From: UBA11606 sp049437325
GTDB lineage: Bacteria > Actinomycetota > Acidimicrobiia > Acidimicrobiales > Aldehydirespiratoraceae
Direction of reading: 5' to 3'
DNA: 40,813 nt
Assembly: GCA_049437325.1 (NCBI GenBank)
Contig: JBMTIM010000027.1
Span: 1-40,813, forward strand
Shown here: positions 6,187-15,001 of the stretch, one piece after another
Layout of the letters: each line of letters starts with the position of its first letter
Numbering within the stretch: position 1 is the first letter of the stretch
Translations under genes and position numbers: made by a program
Notes under the pieces: model-generated
What the model was told of the DNA's origin: nothing
What the model saw: only the letters and a program-made list of their open reading frames with translations
The model's database searches: none

Positions 6187-8733
6187 CTAGAACGACTCGA
6201 GTGCGTCCTCGAGTTCGGGAGCAGGCGGCTCGAACCCTTCGATCGACCGGAAGACGATCTGCAGCTCACCCGGCGCATCGGCATCGGGTTCGACGTCGAC
6301 GATGATGATTTCGCCGGCGCGAAACTCCTTGTACAGGAGCCGTTCTGACAGCGGATCCTCGACCAAGTGCTGAATGGCACGCCGCAGGGGACGAGCACCG
6401 AGCGTGGGGTCGTAGCCCTTGTCGGCCAGATGATCCTTGGCGGCATCGCTCAACTCGAGCCCCATACCCTGGCCGGCCAACTGATTGGCGGTGCGAGCGA
6501 TCATCAGATCGACGATCTGGCGAACCTCGGGCTGGCTCAGCTCGTGGAAGACGATGGTGTCGTCGATGCGATTCAAGAACTCGGGCCGGAAGTGGGCCTT
6601 GAGCGCATCGTTGACCTTCTCCTTCATCTTTTCGTAGTTGACCGCTTCGTCGGCCTTGCTGAAACCGAGACTCGCCTTGCGGAGGTCTTGGGTGCCGAGG
6701 TTCGACGTCATGATCAACACCGTGTTGCGGAAGTCGACAGATCGACCTTGAGAGTCGGTGAGACGGCCCTCCTCGAGAATCTGGAGCAAGGTGTTGAAGA
6801 CATCGGGATGGGCCTTCTCGACCTCATCGAACAGAACGACGGAGAACGGCTTGCGACGCACTTTTTCGGTGAGCTGCCCACCCTCGTCGTAGCCGACATA
6901 GCCGGGGGGAGAGCCGACAAGTCGGCTGACCGTGTGCTTCTCCTGATATTCCGACATGTCGAGGCTGATGAGGGACGACTCGTCGCCGAAGAGGAACTCG
7001 GCGAGCGTCTTGGCGAGTTCGGTCTTTCCGACGCCGGACGGGCCGAGGAAGATGAACGAACCGGACGGGCGCTTCGGGTCTTTGAGGCCGGCACGGGTGC
7101 GGCGGATCGCCTGAGAGACCGCTTTGATGGAGTCTTCCTGGCCGATGACCCGCTTGTGCAGTTCCTCTTCCATGCGGAGGAGTTTGGCCGTCTCCTCCTC
7201 GGTCAGCTTGTAGACCGGGATGCCGGTCCACAGCGAGAGGACCTCGGCGATGGCTTCTTCGTCGACCTCGTCGAACAGGTCGAGACCAGAGGCCTTGGCC
7301 TCCGATTCCATCGCCTCGCGACGGGCAAGGAGCTCCTTTTCCTTGTCGCGCAGGCGTCCTGCCTCTTCGAACTGCTGGCCCTCGACCGCTTCCTTCTTCT
7401 GAGTGACGACGTCGGCGAGTTCGGCCTCGAGTTCTTTGTGCTCCGGAGGGGTCTCCATGCGCTTGATGCGCAGACGAGATCCGGACTCGTCGATGAGGTC
7501 GATCGCCTTGTCGGGGAGCTGACGATCGGAGATGTAGCGATCAGCGAGGTTGGCAGCAGCAACAAGCGCCTGGTCGGTGATCGTGACACGGTGGAACGTC
7601 TCGTAGCGATCACGGAGACCCTTGAGAATCTCGATCGTGTGGGCAACCGACGGCTCGTCCACCACGACCTTCTGGAAGCGACGCTCCAGGGCAGCATCCT
7701 TCTCGAGGTGCTTGCGGAACTCGTCGAGTGTGGTGGCGCCGATGGTCTGGAGCTCACCACGGGCGAGCATCGGCTTGAGGATCGATGCTGCATCGATGGC
7801 CCCTTCGGCCGCACCGGCACCGACGAGCGTGTGGATCTCGTCGATGAACAAAATGATGTCGCCGCGGGTCTTGATCTCTTTCAAGACCTTCTTGAGGCGT
7901 TCCTCGAAATCGCCGCGATAGCGCGATCCGGCGACGAGCGCACCGAGATCGAGTGTGTAGAGCTGCTTGTTCCGCAGCGTTTCCGGCACCGTGTCATCGG
8001 CGATCGCCTGGGCGAGGCCCTCGATGATCGCGGTCTTGCCGACACCAGGCTCACCGACGAGCACAGGATTGTTCTTGGTACGACGGCTGAGGATCTGCAT
8101 CACCCGCTCGGTCTCACGGTGTCGACCGATGACCGGGTCGAGGGCTTTCTCGCGCGCCGCCTGTGTGAGGTTTCGGCCGAACTGGTCGAGCACGGCCGAG
8201 CCCGACACGTCGCCGCCACCGGACCCTCCGGCCGTGGCACCGGCTTTGTCGCCGGAACCAGACCCTGCGCCCGCATCACCGCCCGAACCCGAGCCGGAGT
8301 AGCCGGACAGCAGTTGGATGACCTGTTGCCGCACCCGGCTGAGGTCGGCGCCCAGTTTGACCAACACCTGGGCTGCGACGCCCTCACCCTCGCGGATGAG
8401 ACCGAGCAAGATGTGCTCGGTGCCGATGTAGTTGTGGCCCAACTGCAACGCCTCGCGAAGGCTCAACTCGAGGACCTTCTTGGCCCGCGGCGTGAAGGGG
8501 ATATGGCCGCTCGGAGAGGAGCCACCTTGGCCGATGATCTCCTCCACCTGGCTCCGCACCGCCTCCAGGCTGATCCCCAACGACTCGAGCGCCTTGGCGG
8601 CAACGCCCTCACCCTCGTGGATGAGGCCCAGCAAGATGTGTTCCGTACCGATGTAGTTGTGGTTGAGCAGGCGCGCCTCTTCCTGCGCCAGTACCACTAC
8701 TCGTCGAGCCCTGTCGGTGAACCGCTCGAACAT
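6187..8733 (-). CDS. clpC: ATP-dependent Clp protease ATP-binding subunit ClpC
   Basis: Hsp100 unfoldase that feeds substrates to ClpP; 848 residues, full length. Two Clp-N repeats (1-~145, each with HNYIGTEHILLGLI), a Gly/Ser/Ala-rich linker (145-178) that varies between species, AAA domain D1 with Walker A GEPGVGKT (227-234), the UVR/middle segment EGQQFEEAGRLRDKEKE, AAA domain D2 with GPSGVGKTELAKTLAEFLFG, and the D2-small domain GYDPTLGARPLRRAIQ. The start ATG 8733 has a strong GGGAGG site 9 nt upstream. A possible -10 TACACT lies on the minus strand at 8792-8797, giving a leader of about 50 nt. I found no clear ClgR, CIRCE or HAIR operator upstream. Confidence 0.97.
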   Translation of the reverse strand: MFERFTDRARRVVVLAQEEARLLNHNYIGTEHILLGLIHEGEGVAAKALESLGISLEAVRSQVEEIIGQGGSSPSGHIPFTPRAKKVLELSLREALQLGHNYIGTEHILLGLIREGEGVAAQVLVKLGADLSRVRQQVIQLLSGYSGSGSGGDAGAGSGSGDKAGATAGGSGGGDVSGSAVLDQFGRNLTQAAREKALDPVIGRHRETERVMQILSRRTKNNPVLVGEPGVGKTAIIEGLAQAIADDTVPETLRNKQLYTLDLGALVAGSRYRGDFEERLKKVLKEIKTRGDIILFIDEIHTLVGAGAAEGAIDAASILKPMLARGELQTIGATTLDEFRKHLEKDAALERRFQKVVVDEPSVAHTIEILKGLRDRYETFHRVTITDQALVAAANLADRYISDRQLPDKAIDLIDESGSRLRIKRMETPPEHKELEAELADVVTQKKEAVEGQQFEEAGRLRDKEKELLARREAMESEAKASGLDLFDEVDEEAIAEVLSLWTGIPVYKLTEEETAKLLRMEEELHKRVIGQEDSIKAVSQAIRRTRAGLKDPKRPSGSFIFLGPSGVGKTELAKTLAEFLFGDESSLISLDMSEYQEKHTVSRLVGSPPGYVGYDEGGQLTEKVRRKPFSVVLFDEVEKAHPDVFNTLLQILEEGRLTDSQGRSVDFRNTVLIMTSNLGTQDLRKASLGFSKADEAVNYEKMKEKVNDALKAHFRPEFLNRIDDTIVFHELSQPEVRQIVDLMIARTANQLAGQGMGLELSDAAKDHLADKGYDPTLGARPLRRAIQHLVEDPLSERLLYKEFRAGEIIIVDVEPDADAPGELQIVFRSIEGFEPPAPELEDALESF

Positions 8734-8973
8734 CGGGTTGTCCTCCCTGGGGTTGGGTTCTCGATCACAGGCCGGAACGACCTATTCGCTGAGTGTACCG
8801 GCGTGTCACAGACTGCCGTTGTCGAGCGGCACCCGCAGGCGGATGCGCACTGTTTGCCGACACCGGCGGTCCAGGAAGGTCCACTCCGACCGGTAACAAC
8901 GTTGGCGACCGGCCGAGCGGATGCGTGGCATCAGGCACAGCGGCGAGGATGGGCGATCGGTCGACGATGGGCG

Positions 8974-8979
8974 TACCCT
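8974..8979 (+). promoter_or_regulatory. Candidate leaderless -10 box for polyprenyl synthase gene
   Basis: TACCCT is followed by 9 nt and ATG 8989 with no Shine-Dalgarno. It lies in the 255-bp divergent region between clpC and the synthase, which holds no other gene I can see. Confidence 0.45.
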
Positions 8980-8988
8980 TTCCATCAG

Positions 8989-9978
8989 ATGGAACATCCG
9001 CTGGCGATCCTGCCTCCCATGATGGAGGATCTTGCTCGGACCGAGCAGGAGCTTCTGCGCGTTGTTGCCGCCGACGGTGACTTCCTCACCGATATCGCAA
9101 GCCACCTGATTCAGGCGGGCGGGAAGCGTGTGCGTCCCGGATTCGCCATGGCCGCCGCTGCCGCCCTCGATCCCGCCGGTGCGCCGGCCACCCTCGAAGT
9201 CATCCGTGGCGGTTGTGCGGTCGAGCTCGTGCACATCGGATCGCTCTACCACGACGACGTCATGGATGACGCCACCACCCGACGCGGCGTGGCCAGCGTC
9301 AACGCACAGTGGGGCAACCACCGGGCAATCCTCGCCGGTGACTACCTGCTCGGGCGAGCCTCGGAATTGGCCGCCGCGCTCGGCACGGAGGTTGCCAGCC
9401 TCCTCGCCACCACCATCACGCAGCTCTGTGACGGTCAGATCCAAGAACTTCAGGCGCAATTCGACACCGATCGGTCGATCGAGGCCTACGAGCGCTCGAT
9501 CACCGGCAAGACCGCTTCACTCCTCGGTACCGCATGCCGAATCGGCTCGATCGTCGGTGGGTTGCCCCGACCGGTCGTCGAATCACTCACCGAGTTCGGG
9601 CTTGCGTACGGCATGGCCTTCCAGATCATCGACGACATCCTCGATGTCGTCGCCTCCGACGAGGCAGCCGGCAAGCCCACCGGCAACGATCTCCTCGAGG
9701 GCATCTACACGCTCCCAGTGCTTCATGCACTCGACGATCCCGTCGTCGGTTCCGAACTCCGCTCGCTGCTCACCGCCCAGATCACGCACGACGAACGTGA
9801 CCGAGCCCGCGACCTCATCCGCCAGACCAGCGGAGTCACGATCGCCCTCGACGTTGCGCAGAGCTTCGCCGACAAGGCGGCCGGGGCACTGTCGGATCTT
9901 CCCGACACACCCGGGGCGGCAGCCCTGCGCGCGGCAAGCGACGATCTCATTGCCCGGGCCCATGCCCCTCACAGCTGA
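8989..9978 (+). CDS. Polyprenyl (long-chain trans-prenyl) diphosphate synthase
   Basis: Condenses isopentenyl diphosphate onto an allylic primer to give a long prenyl diphosphate, probably the menaquinone side chain. 329 residues, all-helical isoprenoid synthase fold. First aspartate-rich motif DDVMD (89-93) within LYHDDVMDD and second motif DDILD (215-219) within FQIIDDILD; KRVRP (46-50) binds IPP diphosphate. The small residues before the first motif (HIGSLYHDD) fit a medium- or long-chain enzyme rather than FPP synthase, but chain length is inferred. A much longer open frame runs in from the left antisense to clpC; I reject it because family homology begins at this ATG. Confidence 0.9.
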   Translation: MEHPLAILPPMMEDLARTEQELLRVVAADGDFLTDIASHLIQAGGKRVRPGFAMAAAAALDPAGAPATLEVIRGGCAVELVHIGSLYHDDVMDDATTRRGVASVNAQWGNHRAILAGDYLLGRASELAAALGTEVASLLATTITQLCDGQIQELQAQFDTDRSIEAYERSITGKTASLLGTACRIGSIVGGLPRPVVESLTEFGLAYGMAFQIIDDILDVVASDEAAGKPTGNDLLEGIYTLPVLHALDDPVVGSELRSLLTAQITHDERDRARDLIRQTSGVTIALDVAQSFADKAAGALSDLPDTPGAAALRAASDDLIARAHAPHS

Positions 9979-10038
9979 CGCTTTCCCCGACAAGGCGCAA
10001 CGTCGGAACGACGGCTGCGTCCACCGCGAGCCGACCCG

Positions 10039-11799
10039 ATGAATCGCCTCGTCGTCATCGTCGCCGTCGTCGCATCGATCGCTGTGGCATGTGCCGACGA
10101 CACCAACGACGACACGACTGCGCCGGCGATGTCGTCGTCCACCACCGCCCCAACCACCACGGCACCAACAACATCGAGTACCGCGCCACCGGCTCAGCAG
10201 AGCTGCGCGACCGAACCTGCGCTCGAAGAGTTCCCTGCCGTCACCGTCACGCCAACCGACCATCCACTTCTTGCCGAACTGCAGGGGGAGATCCCAGCCC
10301 GGTACGAGGCGATCGTTGTGTTGTCGGAGTCCGGTGGTCACCAGCCCGCACCTCCGCCGGTCGTTCGCGACGGTGATGTCATCGAGGCACTCCTCGCCGG
10401 CTTGCGGGCCGACACGACATACACCATCGAGGTACAGATGCTCGATGGCCAATGCCTCGTCGGCCGAACCCAACCGGTCACGCTGACGACGGGAAGCCTG
10501 CCCGACGGCTTGCCAGCGATGGTCGCAGACATGGCTGTGCCCACCGCGATCCAAGACGGTGTCACCCTGTTCAACCTTCTCGACATCCGCGAAGGGTTCG
10601 GGATCGAGGTCGACCGGGGAGGGCAACCGCCACGCACCGGCTGGCTCGTGATGGTCGACCGCTGGGGCGAGGTCGTGTGGTTCCACCACACCGACCACAA
10701 CATGGGCGATGCAGAAATGCTCGACGACGGCACGATCCTCGTCGAATACAACGACACGCTCGCCCGTCGGATCAACCTGCGAGGCGAGATCCTCGACGAG
10801 TGGGCCGGCTCGATCATCACCAGCCGATACCTCATCGACGAGTACGGCCGGCGAGTGCCGGGCAACGATCCCATCATCGTCGACACCGATTCGATGCACC
10901 ACGAGCACTCACTGCTCCCCGACGGCTCACACGCCACCCTCTCGACCGAGGTACGGATTCTCGACGGGTTCGACACGCCGGTGTGCGGCGAGGACCCGAC
11001 CGGATTCGACGGGAGCTACCACCTGATCGCCGACATCGTGGTGCTGTTCGATCCAGTCTCGGGCGAGAAGCTGAACGAGTTCTCGCTGTTCGACTACTTC
11101 GATCCACGCACCGATCCTGTTGCGTTCAATCTGTGCGGCCTGCCCCTGCCATGGGTGTTCCCGAATTGGCTCTATGCACCGATCGACCCGTTGGTGCGCG
11201 ACTGGACGCACGCCAACGCCATCGAGGCCGACACGGAGACCAACGCCCTCCTTGTCTCGATCCGGCACCTCGACGCAGTGATTGCGCTGCGCTGGAAGGA
11301 CGACGCAAACGGTCCGGCCGGTGAACTGCTCTGGCACTCCGGACCCCTCGGCGATCTCGAGCTCCTCGACGGTGACTGGCACCGCTACCAACATGCTCCC
11401 GAGTTCGGGCCCGGGTCGTCGTTGCTCGTCTACGACAACGGCAATCGACGCCTCGACGCGGACGGTTCACCGAACGTCTTCTCACGGGCCGTCGAGTACG
11501 TGGTCGACACCGATGCGAAGACGATCTCACAGGTGTGGGAATACCGGGCCGTGAAAGATGGCACCCCGTTGTTCGCCGGCTTCGTCGGTGATGTCGACCG
11601 TCTCGCCAACGGCAACGTGCTCATCGTGGATGGTGGACTCAACGGTGCCGAACCGTTCCCCGAGTTGTCGGCCCGCATCGTCGAGGTCGTCCCGGCGGGC
11701 GGATCGGGAGGTGAGATCGTCTGGGGCCTCGAGGTGCAGGGTGGTCCGGGCTGGGTCGTCTACCGCGCCGAACGACTGTCGTCGGTGTACGGGCGCTGA
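10039..11799 (+). CDS. Arylsulfotransferase (ASST)-family lipoprotein
   Basis: 586 residues. Signal peptide with lipobox AVAC (Cys18), then a Ser/Thr/Pro-rich spacer (~22-52), a short Fn3-like β segment (~70-155), and a β-propeller like bacterial arylsulfate sulfotransferases. Family hallmarks are MHHEHSLLPDGSH, DWTHANAIEADTETN with the DWxHxN motif, SIRHLDAVIALRW (Arg-His that follows in the family), and the late HAPEF...LLVYDNGNRR. In characterised AssT an active-site His accepts sulfate from a phenolic sulfate ester; the histidines in these positions are present. It sits 60 nt after the polyprenyl synthase and may share its transcript. It should be anchored outside the membrane. Substrate unknown. 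Confidence 0.75.
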   Translation: MNRLVVIVAVVASIAVACADDTNDDTTAPAMSSSTTAPTTTAPTTSSTAPPAQQSCATEPALEEFPAVTVTPTDHPLLAELQGEIPARYEAIVVLSESGGHQPAPPPVVRDGDVIEALLAGLRADTTYTIEVQMLDGQCLVGRTQPVTLTTGSLPDGLPAMVADMAVPTAIQDGVTLFNLLDIREGFGIEVDRGGQPPRTGWLVMVDRWGEVVWFHHTDHNMGDAEMLDDGTILVEYNDTLARRINLRGEILDEWAGSIITSRYLIDEYGRRVPGNDPIIVDTDSMHHEHSLLPDGSHATLSTEVRILDGFDTPVCGEDPTGFDGSYHLIADIVVLFDPVSGEKLNEFSLFDYFDPRTDPVAFNLCGLPLPWVFPNWLYAPIDPLVRDWTHANAIEADTETNALLVSIRHLDAVIALRWKDDANGPAGELLWHSGPLGDLELLDGDWHRYQHAPEFGPGSSLLVYDNGNRRLDADGSPNVFSRAVEYVVDTDAKTISQVWEYRAVKDGTPLFAGFVGDVDRLANGNVLIVDGGLNGAEPFPELSARIVEVVPAGGSGGEIVWGLEVQGGPGWVVYRAERLSSVYGR

Positions 11800-11800
11800 G

Positions 11801-12625
11801 TCAGCCGGCCCGTTCCAACCAGTCGGCGATCAGCTGTCCTGCGATCGACATCGTCGGCGGCGTCATCGGCAGTTCGTGCGGCGCGAACCATTGGGCGTCG
11901 ACAACCTCCTCCCCGTCGACGGTGATCTCGCCGTCCTCGTATGCGGCGATGAAACCAAGCATCAACGAATTGGGAAACGGCCACGGCTGTGAGCCGAAGT
12001 ACCGGATGTTCTTGACGCGAACGCCGACCTCTTCGAAGACCTCGCGATGGACTGTGTCCTCCAGTGTCTCACCCGGCTCCACGAAGCCGGCCAGGGTGCT
12101 GTACATCGGAATGTCCCACAAGCCGTTTCGACCGAGCAGGCACCGGCCGTCGTCCCGTTCGATCAGAACGATCACTGCAGGTGACAGGCGCGGGAACGAT
12201 GTGAGTCCGCACGCCGGGCACCGCATCGCCCGCATGTTCGAGGCAGGCTCGGTTTCGAGCCCGCACCGGCCGCAGTACCGATGATCACGCACCCAGTCGA
12301 CGAGCTGGGTCGCCCGCCCGGCGATGTTCCACTCGTCGTCGGAGAGTCGGCCATGCAGCGATCTCAGGTCGGAGAGATGGTGATCGTCGGGAAGTTCGAG
12401 CTCGGCGTCGTCGTCGAGGTGCGAGGCCCAGTAGTGGGTGTCGTCGAGTCGGCCGAGCAGGAGGTCACCGGGGTCGCGGCCCAGTACGGCGGCGGCCTCG
12501 TGTCGGCGCAGCGACTGCGATTCGATGTCGCCGTCGGCGCGAACGATGATCCGAGACCGGGTCACGACGATGTGGCGGTGCTCGCCAACCTCACGGTCGA
12601 CGCCGGTATGGAGCGGCTCGAACAT
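11801..12625 (-). CDS. nudC: NAD(+)/NADH pyrophosphatase, NudC-type Nudix hydrolase
   Basis: Hydrolyses NADH/NAD to NMN(H) and AMP; NudC enzymes also remove NAD caps from RNA. 274 residues. Zinc ribbon Cys118-Cys121-Cys136-Cys139; Nudix box at 180-202 beginning GFVEPGETLEDTVHREVFEE, with the REVFEE catalytic core; NADH-specific motif SQPWPFPNS (212-220). The start is uncertain. ATG 12625 is chosen, but an in-frame GTG about 45 nt upstream (VLRCWFF...) would add residues and neither has a strong ribosome site. It converges with the arylsulfotransferase gene, with 1 nt between the stop codons. Confidence 0.9.
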   Translation of the reverse strand: MFEPLHTGVDREVGEHRHIVVTRSRIIVRADGDIESQSLRRHEAAAVLGRDPGDLLLGRLDDTHYWASHLDDDAELELPDDHHLSDLRSLHGRLSDDEWNIAGRATQLVDWVRDHRYCGRCGLETEPASNMRAMRCPACGLTSFPRLSPAVIVLIERDDGRCLLGRNGLWDIPMYSTLAGFVEPGETLEDTVHREVFEEVGVRVKNIRYFGSQPWPFPNSLMLGFIAAYEDGEITVDGEEVVDAQWFAPHELPMTPPTMSIAGQLIADWLERAG

Positions 12626-12781
12626 CGCCGCCAGCCTGTCAGCAGTTGGCCGAAAGAACCAACAACGCAGCACCGGGGGCCTTGGCGCGCAGACGATCAC
12701 GGCGCAACGCGCGTATCGGCCACCCCCCTCGATCATCCTCGCGGCAACACCATCTCCGAGAGAGGACCCGATCGCCGTCTG

Positions 12782-12787
12782 TACCAT
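12782..12787 (+). promoter_or_regulatory. Candidate leaderless -10 box for TIM-barrel gene
   Basis: TACCAT is followed by 6 nt and GTG 12794. This places the predicted transcript start at or next to the GTG, which supports this start over the longer in-frame extension that would run back through nudC. Confidence 0.45.
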
Positions 12788-12793
12788 CGAGGC

Positions 12794-13585
12794 GTGAGCG
12801 CCATCCGACCCGGACTCTGCTCGGTCACCTTCCGCGACCTGACCCCCGATGCAATCCTCGACCTCGCAACCAAGGCAGGTATCGCCGGCATCGAGTGGGG
12901 CGCCGACGTGCACGTCAAGCCGGGGGATCTCGACACGGCGCACGCTGTCGCCGATCGCTCAGTCGCCGCCGGAGTGGCCTGCGCGTCGTACGGGACCTAC
13001 CTCGGCGCCCGCTCGCCGATCACCGACGCTGCCGAGGTCGAGAGCGCGTGTGCCACCGCAGCAGCTCTCGGCACAACCAACCTTCGGGTCTGGCCGATGC
13101 TTGGAGCACCTTCGCTGATCGATGACGACGAACGAGCGGCGATCACTGCCGGTATCACGATCGCAGCCGCCGTCGCTGCCGACCACGGCATGACGGTCGG
13201 TCTCGAGTATCACACCAAGACACTCACCGATTCGGCCACCTCGACGCTGCGCCTGCTCGACGAGGTCAGCGCCACGAATCTGTTCACCTACTGGCAACCG
13301 AACTGGTGGACGGACAGTGGTGACGATGTTGCCAGCCGCCTCGCCGACCTGGCCGAGATCAGCGGGGCGCTCTCACACCTCCACGTCTATTCGTGGGATT
13401 CTTCGGGGGAGCGCTTTGCTCTCGGCGAAGGCGCCGAGCTTTGGCCTGCAGCCCTTTCGGCCGTCGATGCAACACCGAGCAACTGGTCCGAGCCCCGCTA
13501 CGCGTTCATGGAATTCGTCGCAAACGATGACCCTGCGCAGTTCTCTCGCGATGCTGCCACGCTGCTCAGGTGGCTCACCGACTGA
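12794..13585 (+). CDS. Sugar phosphate isomerase/epimerase-like TIM-barrel protein
   Basis: 263 residues of the xylose-isomerase-like TIM-barrel superfamily (AP endonuclease 2 fold). Recognisable strands are RPGLCSVTFRD, AGIAGIEWGADVH, TVGLEYHTKTLTD (Glu and His of the metal site) and the late LHVYSWD. The ending AFMEFVANDDPAQFSRDA is also typical. The start is taken as GTG 12794 because homology begins with IRPGLCSVTF and a TANNNT box lies just upstream. It converges with the OYE-family gene 6 nt away and is the first gene of the accessory metabolic block. Substrate cannot be told from sequence. Confidence 0.8.
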   Translation: MSAIRPGLCSVTFRDLTPDAILDLATKAGIAGIEWGADVHVKPGDLDTAHAVADRSVAAGVACASYGTYLGARSPITDAAEVESACATAAALGTTNLRVWPMLGAPSLIDDDERAAITAGITIAAAVAADHGMTVGLEYHTKTLTDSATSTLRLLDEVSATNLFTYWQPNWWTDSGDDVASRLADLAEISGALSHLHVYSWDSSGERFALGEGAELWPAALSAVDATPSNWSEPRYAFMEFVANDDPAQFSRDAATLLRWLTD

Positions 13586-13591
13586 GCCCGG

Positions 13592-15001
13592 TTACCGCAA
13601 ACGAGCACGGAGTCCCTTTTTGAACGCAGCGAGCTGCACACGCTCTTCACGCTCCTTGTAGAAGTCGTCGAGGGGGTAGCAACCCGAAACGAGGCCCCCT
13701 CGCGGAGCCGTCGTGCAGTCTGAGAACGTTCGGCAGATACGGCGTCTCTCCAACTCGCGTCCGGCACAAACATCGGCCGGCAGGTTCGGGTAGGAGAGGG
13801 CCATGCGACCGAGACCGATGGAGTCGAACCAGCCGTGCGCCACCATCGCCTCGCCGACGTGTGGCAGCCAGCCCTGGAGGTAGGACATGCCACCACTGAC
13901 GAAGCGGATCGACGGATGTTCGGCGCTCAGCTCGCGAGTGGCGGCCTGAAGACGGGCAACGCCGACAAGGGGATCCTCAGGCGGCTGATACCCATCGGAC
14001 GGAGGGAAGTACGCCGGACGCTGACCGTGGGGGGCGTAGTACGGACTGGACGCAGTCACCGACACGAGGCCAACTCCGAGACCGGCCAGAAGGTGAAGCA
14101 GCTCGTGGGGTTCGGTGAGGTCGTAGCCGAGGCCAGTGCCATCGCCGCCGAACGCGAACGGCGGATCGTCCGTTTCCGGCACGCCCACTCCCCCATCGCC
14201 GGGCACGTGAGGTACCAGGTCGAAAATCGAAAGCCGAACAGCGACGCCGAGGCCCGGGATCTCAGAACGGATGCGCTCGACAACCGACCGTATGAAATGA
14301 GAACGCCCACCGATATCTCCGCCGTAGCGGCCAGGACGGTCGACTGCAGACAGGAGTTCGTGTCCGAGGTAGCCGTGGCAGGCCTTGATGTCGACGAACT
14401 CAAACCCAGCCTGGTGGACAAGGTGAGCCCGTTCGACGAACTGGTCGGCGAGCTCATCGAGCTCCGTATCGGAGAACACCTCATCGGCACCGGAGCCGAC
14501 GCGAGCATCGAGGAGTCGATGCTCGTAGACGGTGCGAGGAGCAGGGCCCGCCTCCGACGGGCGGCTGTAGCGACCCGAATGGGTGAGCTGCATCACAGCC
14601 ACCTGATCCGACGCAAGCCGTGATCGGAGGGCAGCCATCGAATCGACGGTTGTTTCATCGAGCACGAGTTGATTCGGGTTGGCCCTGCCATCGGCCCGGA
14701 CGGCAGTTGCCTCGCCCCACACGAGGCCCGCCCCCGACGACGCGAAGCGGTCCCACCTCCGCCGGACGAGGTTGGACGGCGAGCCGTCAGGCTCGCCATC
14801 CCAACCCTCCATCGGAAGCACGGTCCAACGGTTGGGGATCACCACCTCACCGAGCGCCCCGTCGATCACCGTCAGTGGTTGCGCGTGAGCGCCATCGGCT
14901 GCAACCGAATCCACAGCAGGAATCTCGATACCGAGCCCCCCGACGTACGTGCGGAACGAGTCGAGATCGACCAGTCGCTTCACCTGCGTGTAGCGGGCCA
15001 T
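13592..15001 (-). CDS. NADH:flavin oxidoreductase, Old Yellow Enzyme family
   Basis: 469 residues with the FMN-binding TIM barrel of OYE: early PNRWTVLPMEGWDGE, WGEATAVRADGRANPNQ, QLTHSGRYSRPS (active-site His), KACHGYLGHELLS, RPGRYGGDIGGRSHF, and RFVSGGMSYLQGW/GLGRMALSYP for the FMN phosphate. The tail carries three cysteines (C-x5-C-x11-C, in ICRTFSDCTTAPRGG and VSGCYPLDD). Iron-sulfur OYEs such as 2,4-dienoyl-CoA reductase have four (C-x2-C-x3-C-x11-C), so a [4Fe-4S] cluster is doubtful, and the second flavin/NAD domains are absent. ATG 15001 shares one base with the stop of the DapA-like gene (TGATG), so the two are cotranscribed. Substrate unknown. Confidence 0.85.
   Translation of the reverse strand: MARYTQVKRLVDLDSFRTYVGGLGIEIPAVDSVAADGAHAQPLTVIDGALGEVVIPNRWTVLPMEGWDGEPDGSPSNLVRRRWDRFASSGAGLVWGEATAVRADGRANPNQLVLDETTVDSMAALRSRLASDQVAVMQLTHSGRYSRPSEAGPAPRTVYEHRLLDARVGSGADEVFSDTELDELADQFVERAHLVHQAGFEFVDIKACHGYLGHELLSAVDRPGRYGGDIGGRSHFIRSVVERIRSEIPGLGVAVRLSIFDLVPHVPGDGGVGVPETDDPPFAFGGDGTGLGYDLTEPHELLHLLAGLGVGLVSVTASSPYYAPHGQRPAYFPPSDGYQPPEDPLVGVARLQAATRELSAEHPSIRFVSGGMSYLQGWLPHVGEAMVAHGWFDSIGLGRMALSYPNLPADVCAGRELERRRICRTFSDCTTAPRGGLVSGCYPLDDFYKEREERVQLAAFKKGLRARLR

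Noticed and set aside
6367..8988. Very long plus-strand frame antisense to clpC, continuous with the polyprenyl synthase
   Set aside because: A GC-rich shadow of clpC; prenyl synthase homology starts at ATG 8989, next to a promoter-like box.
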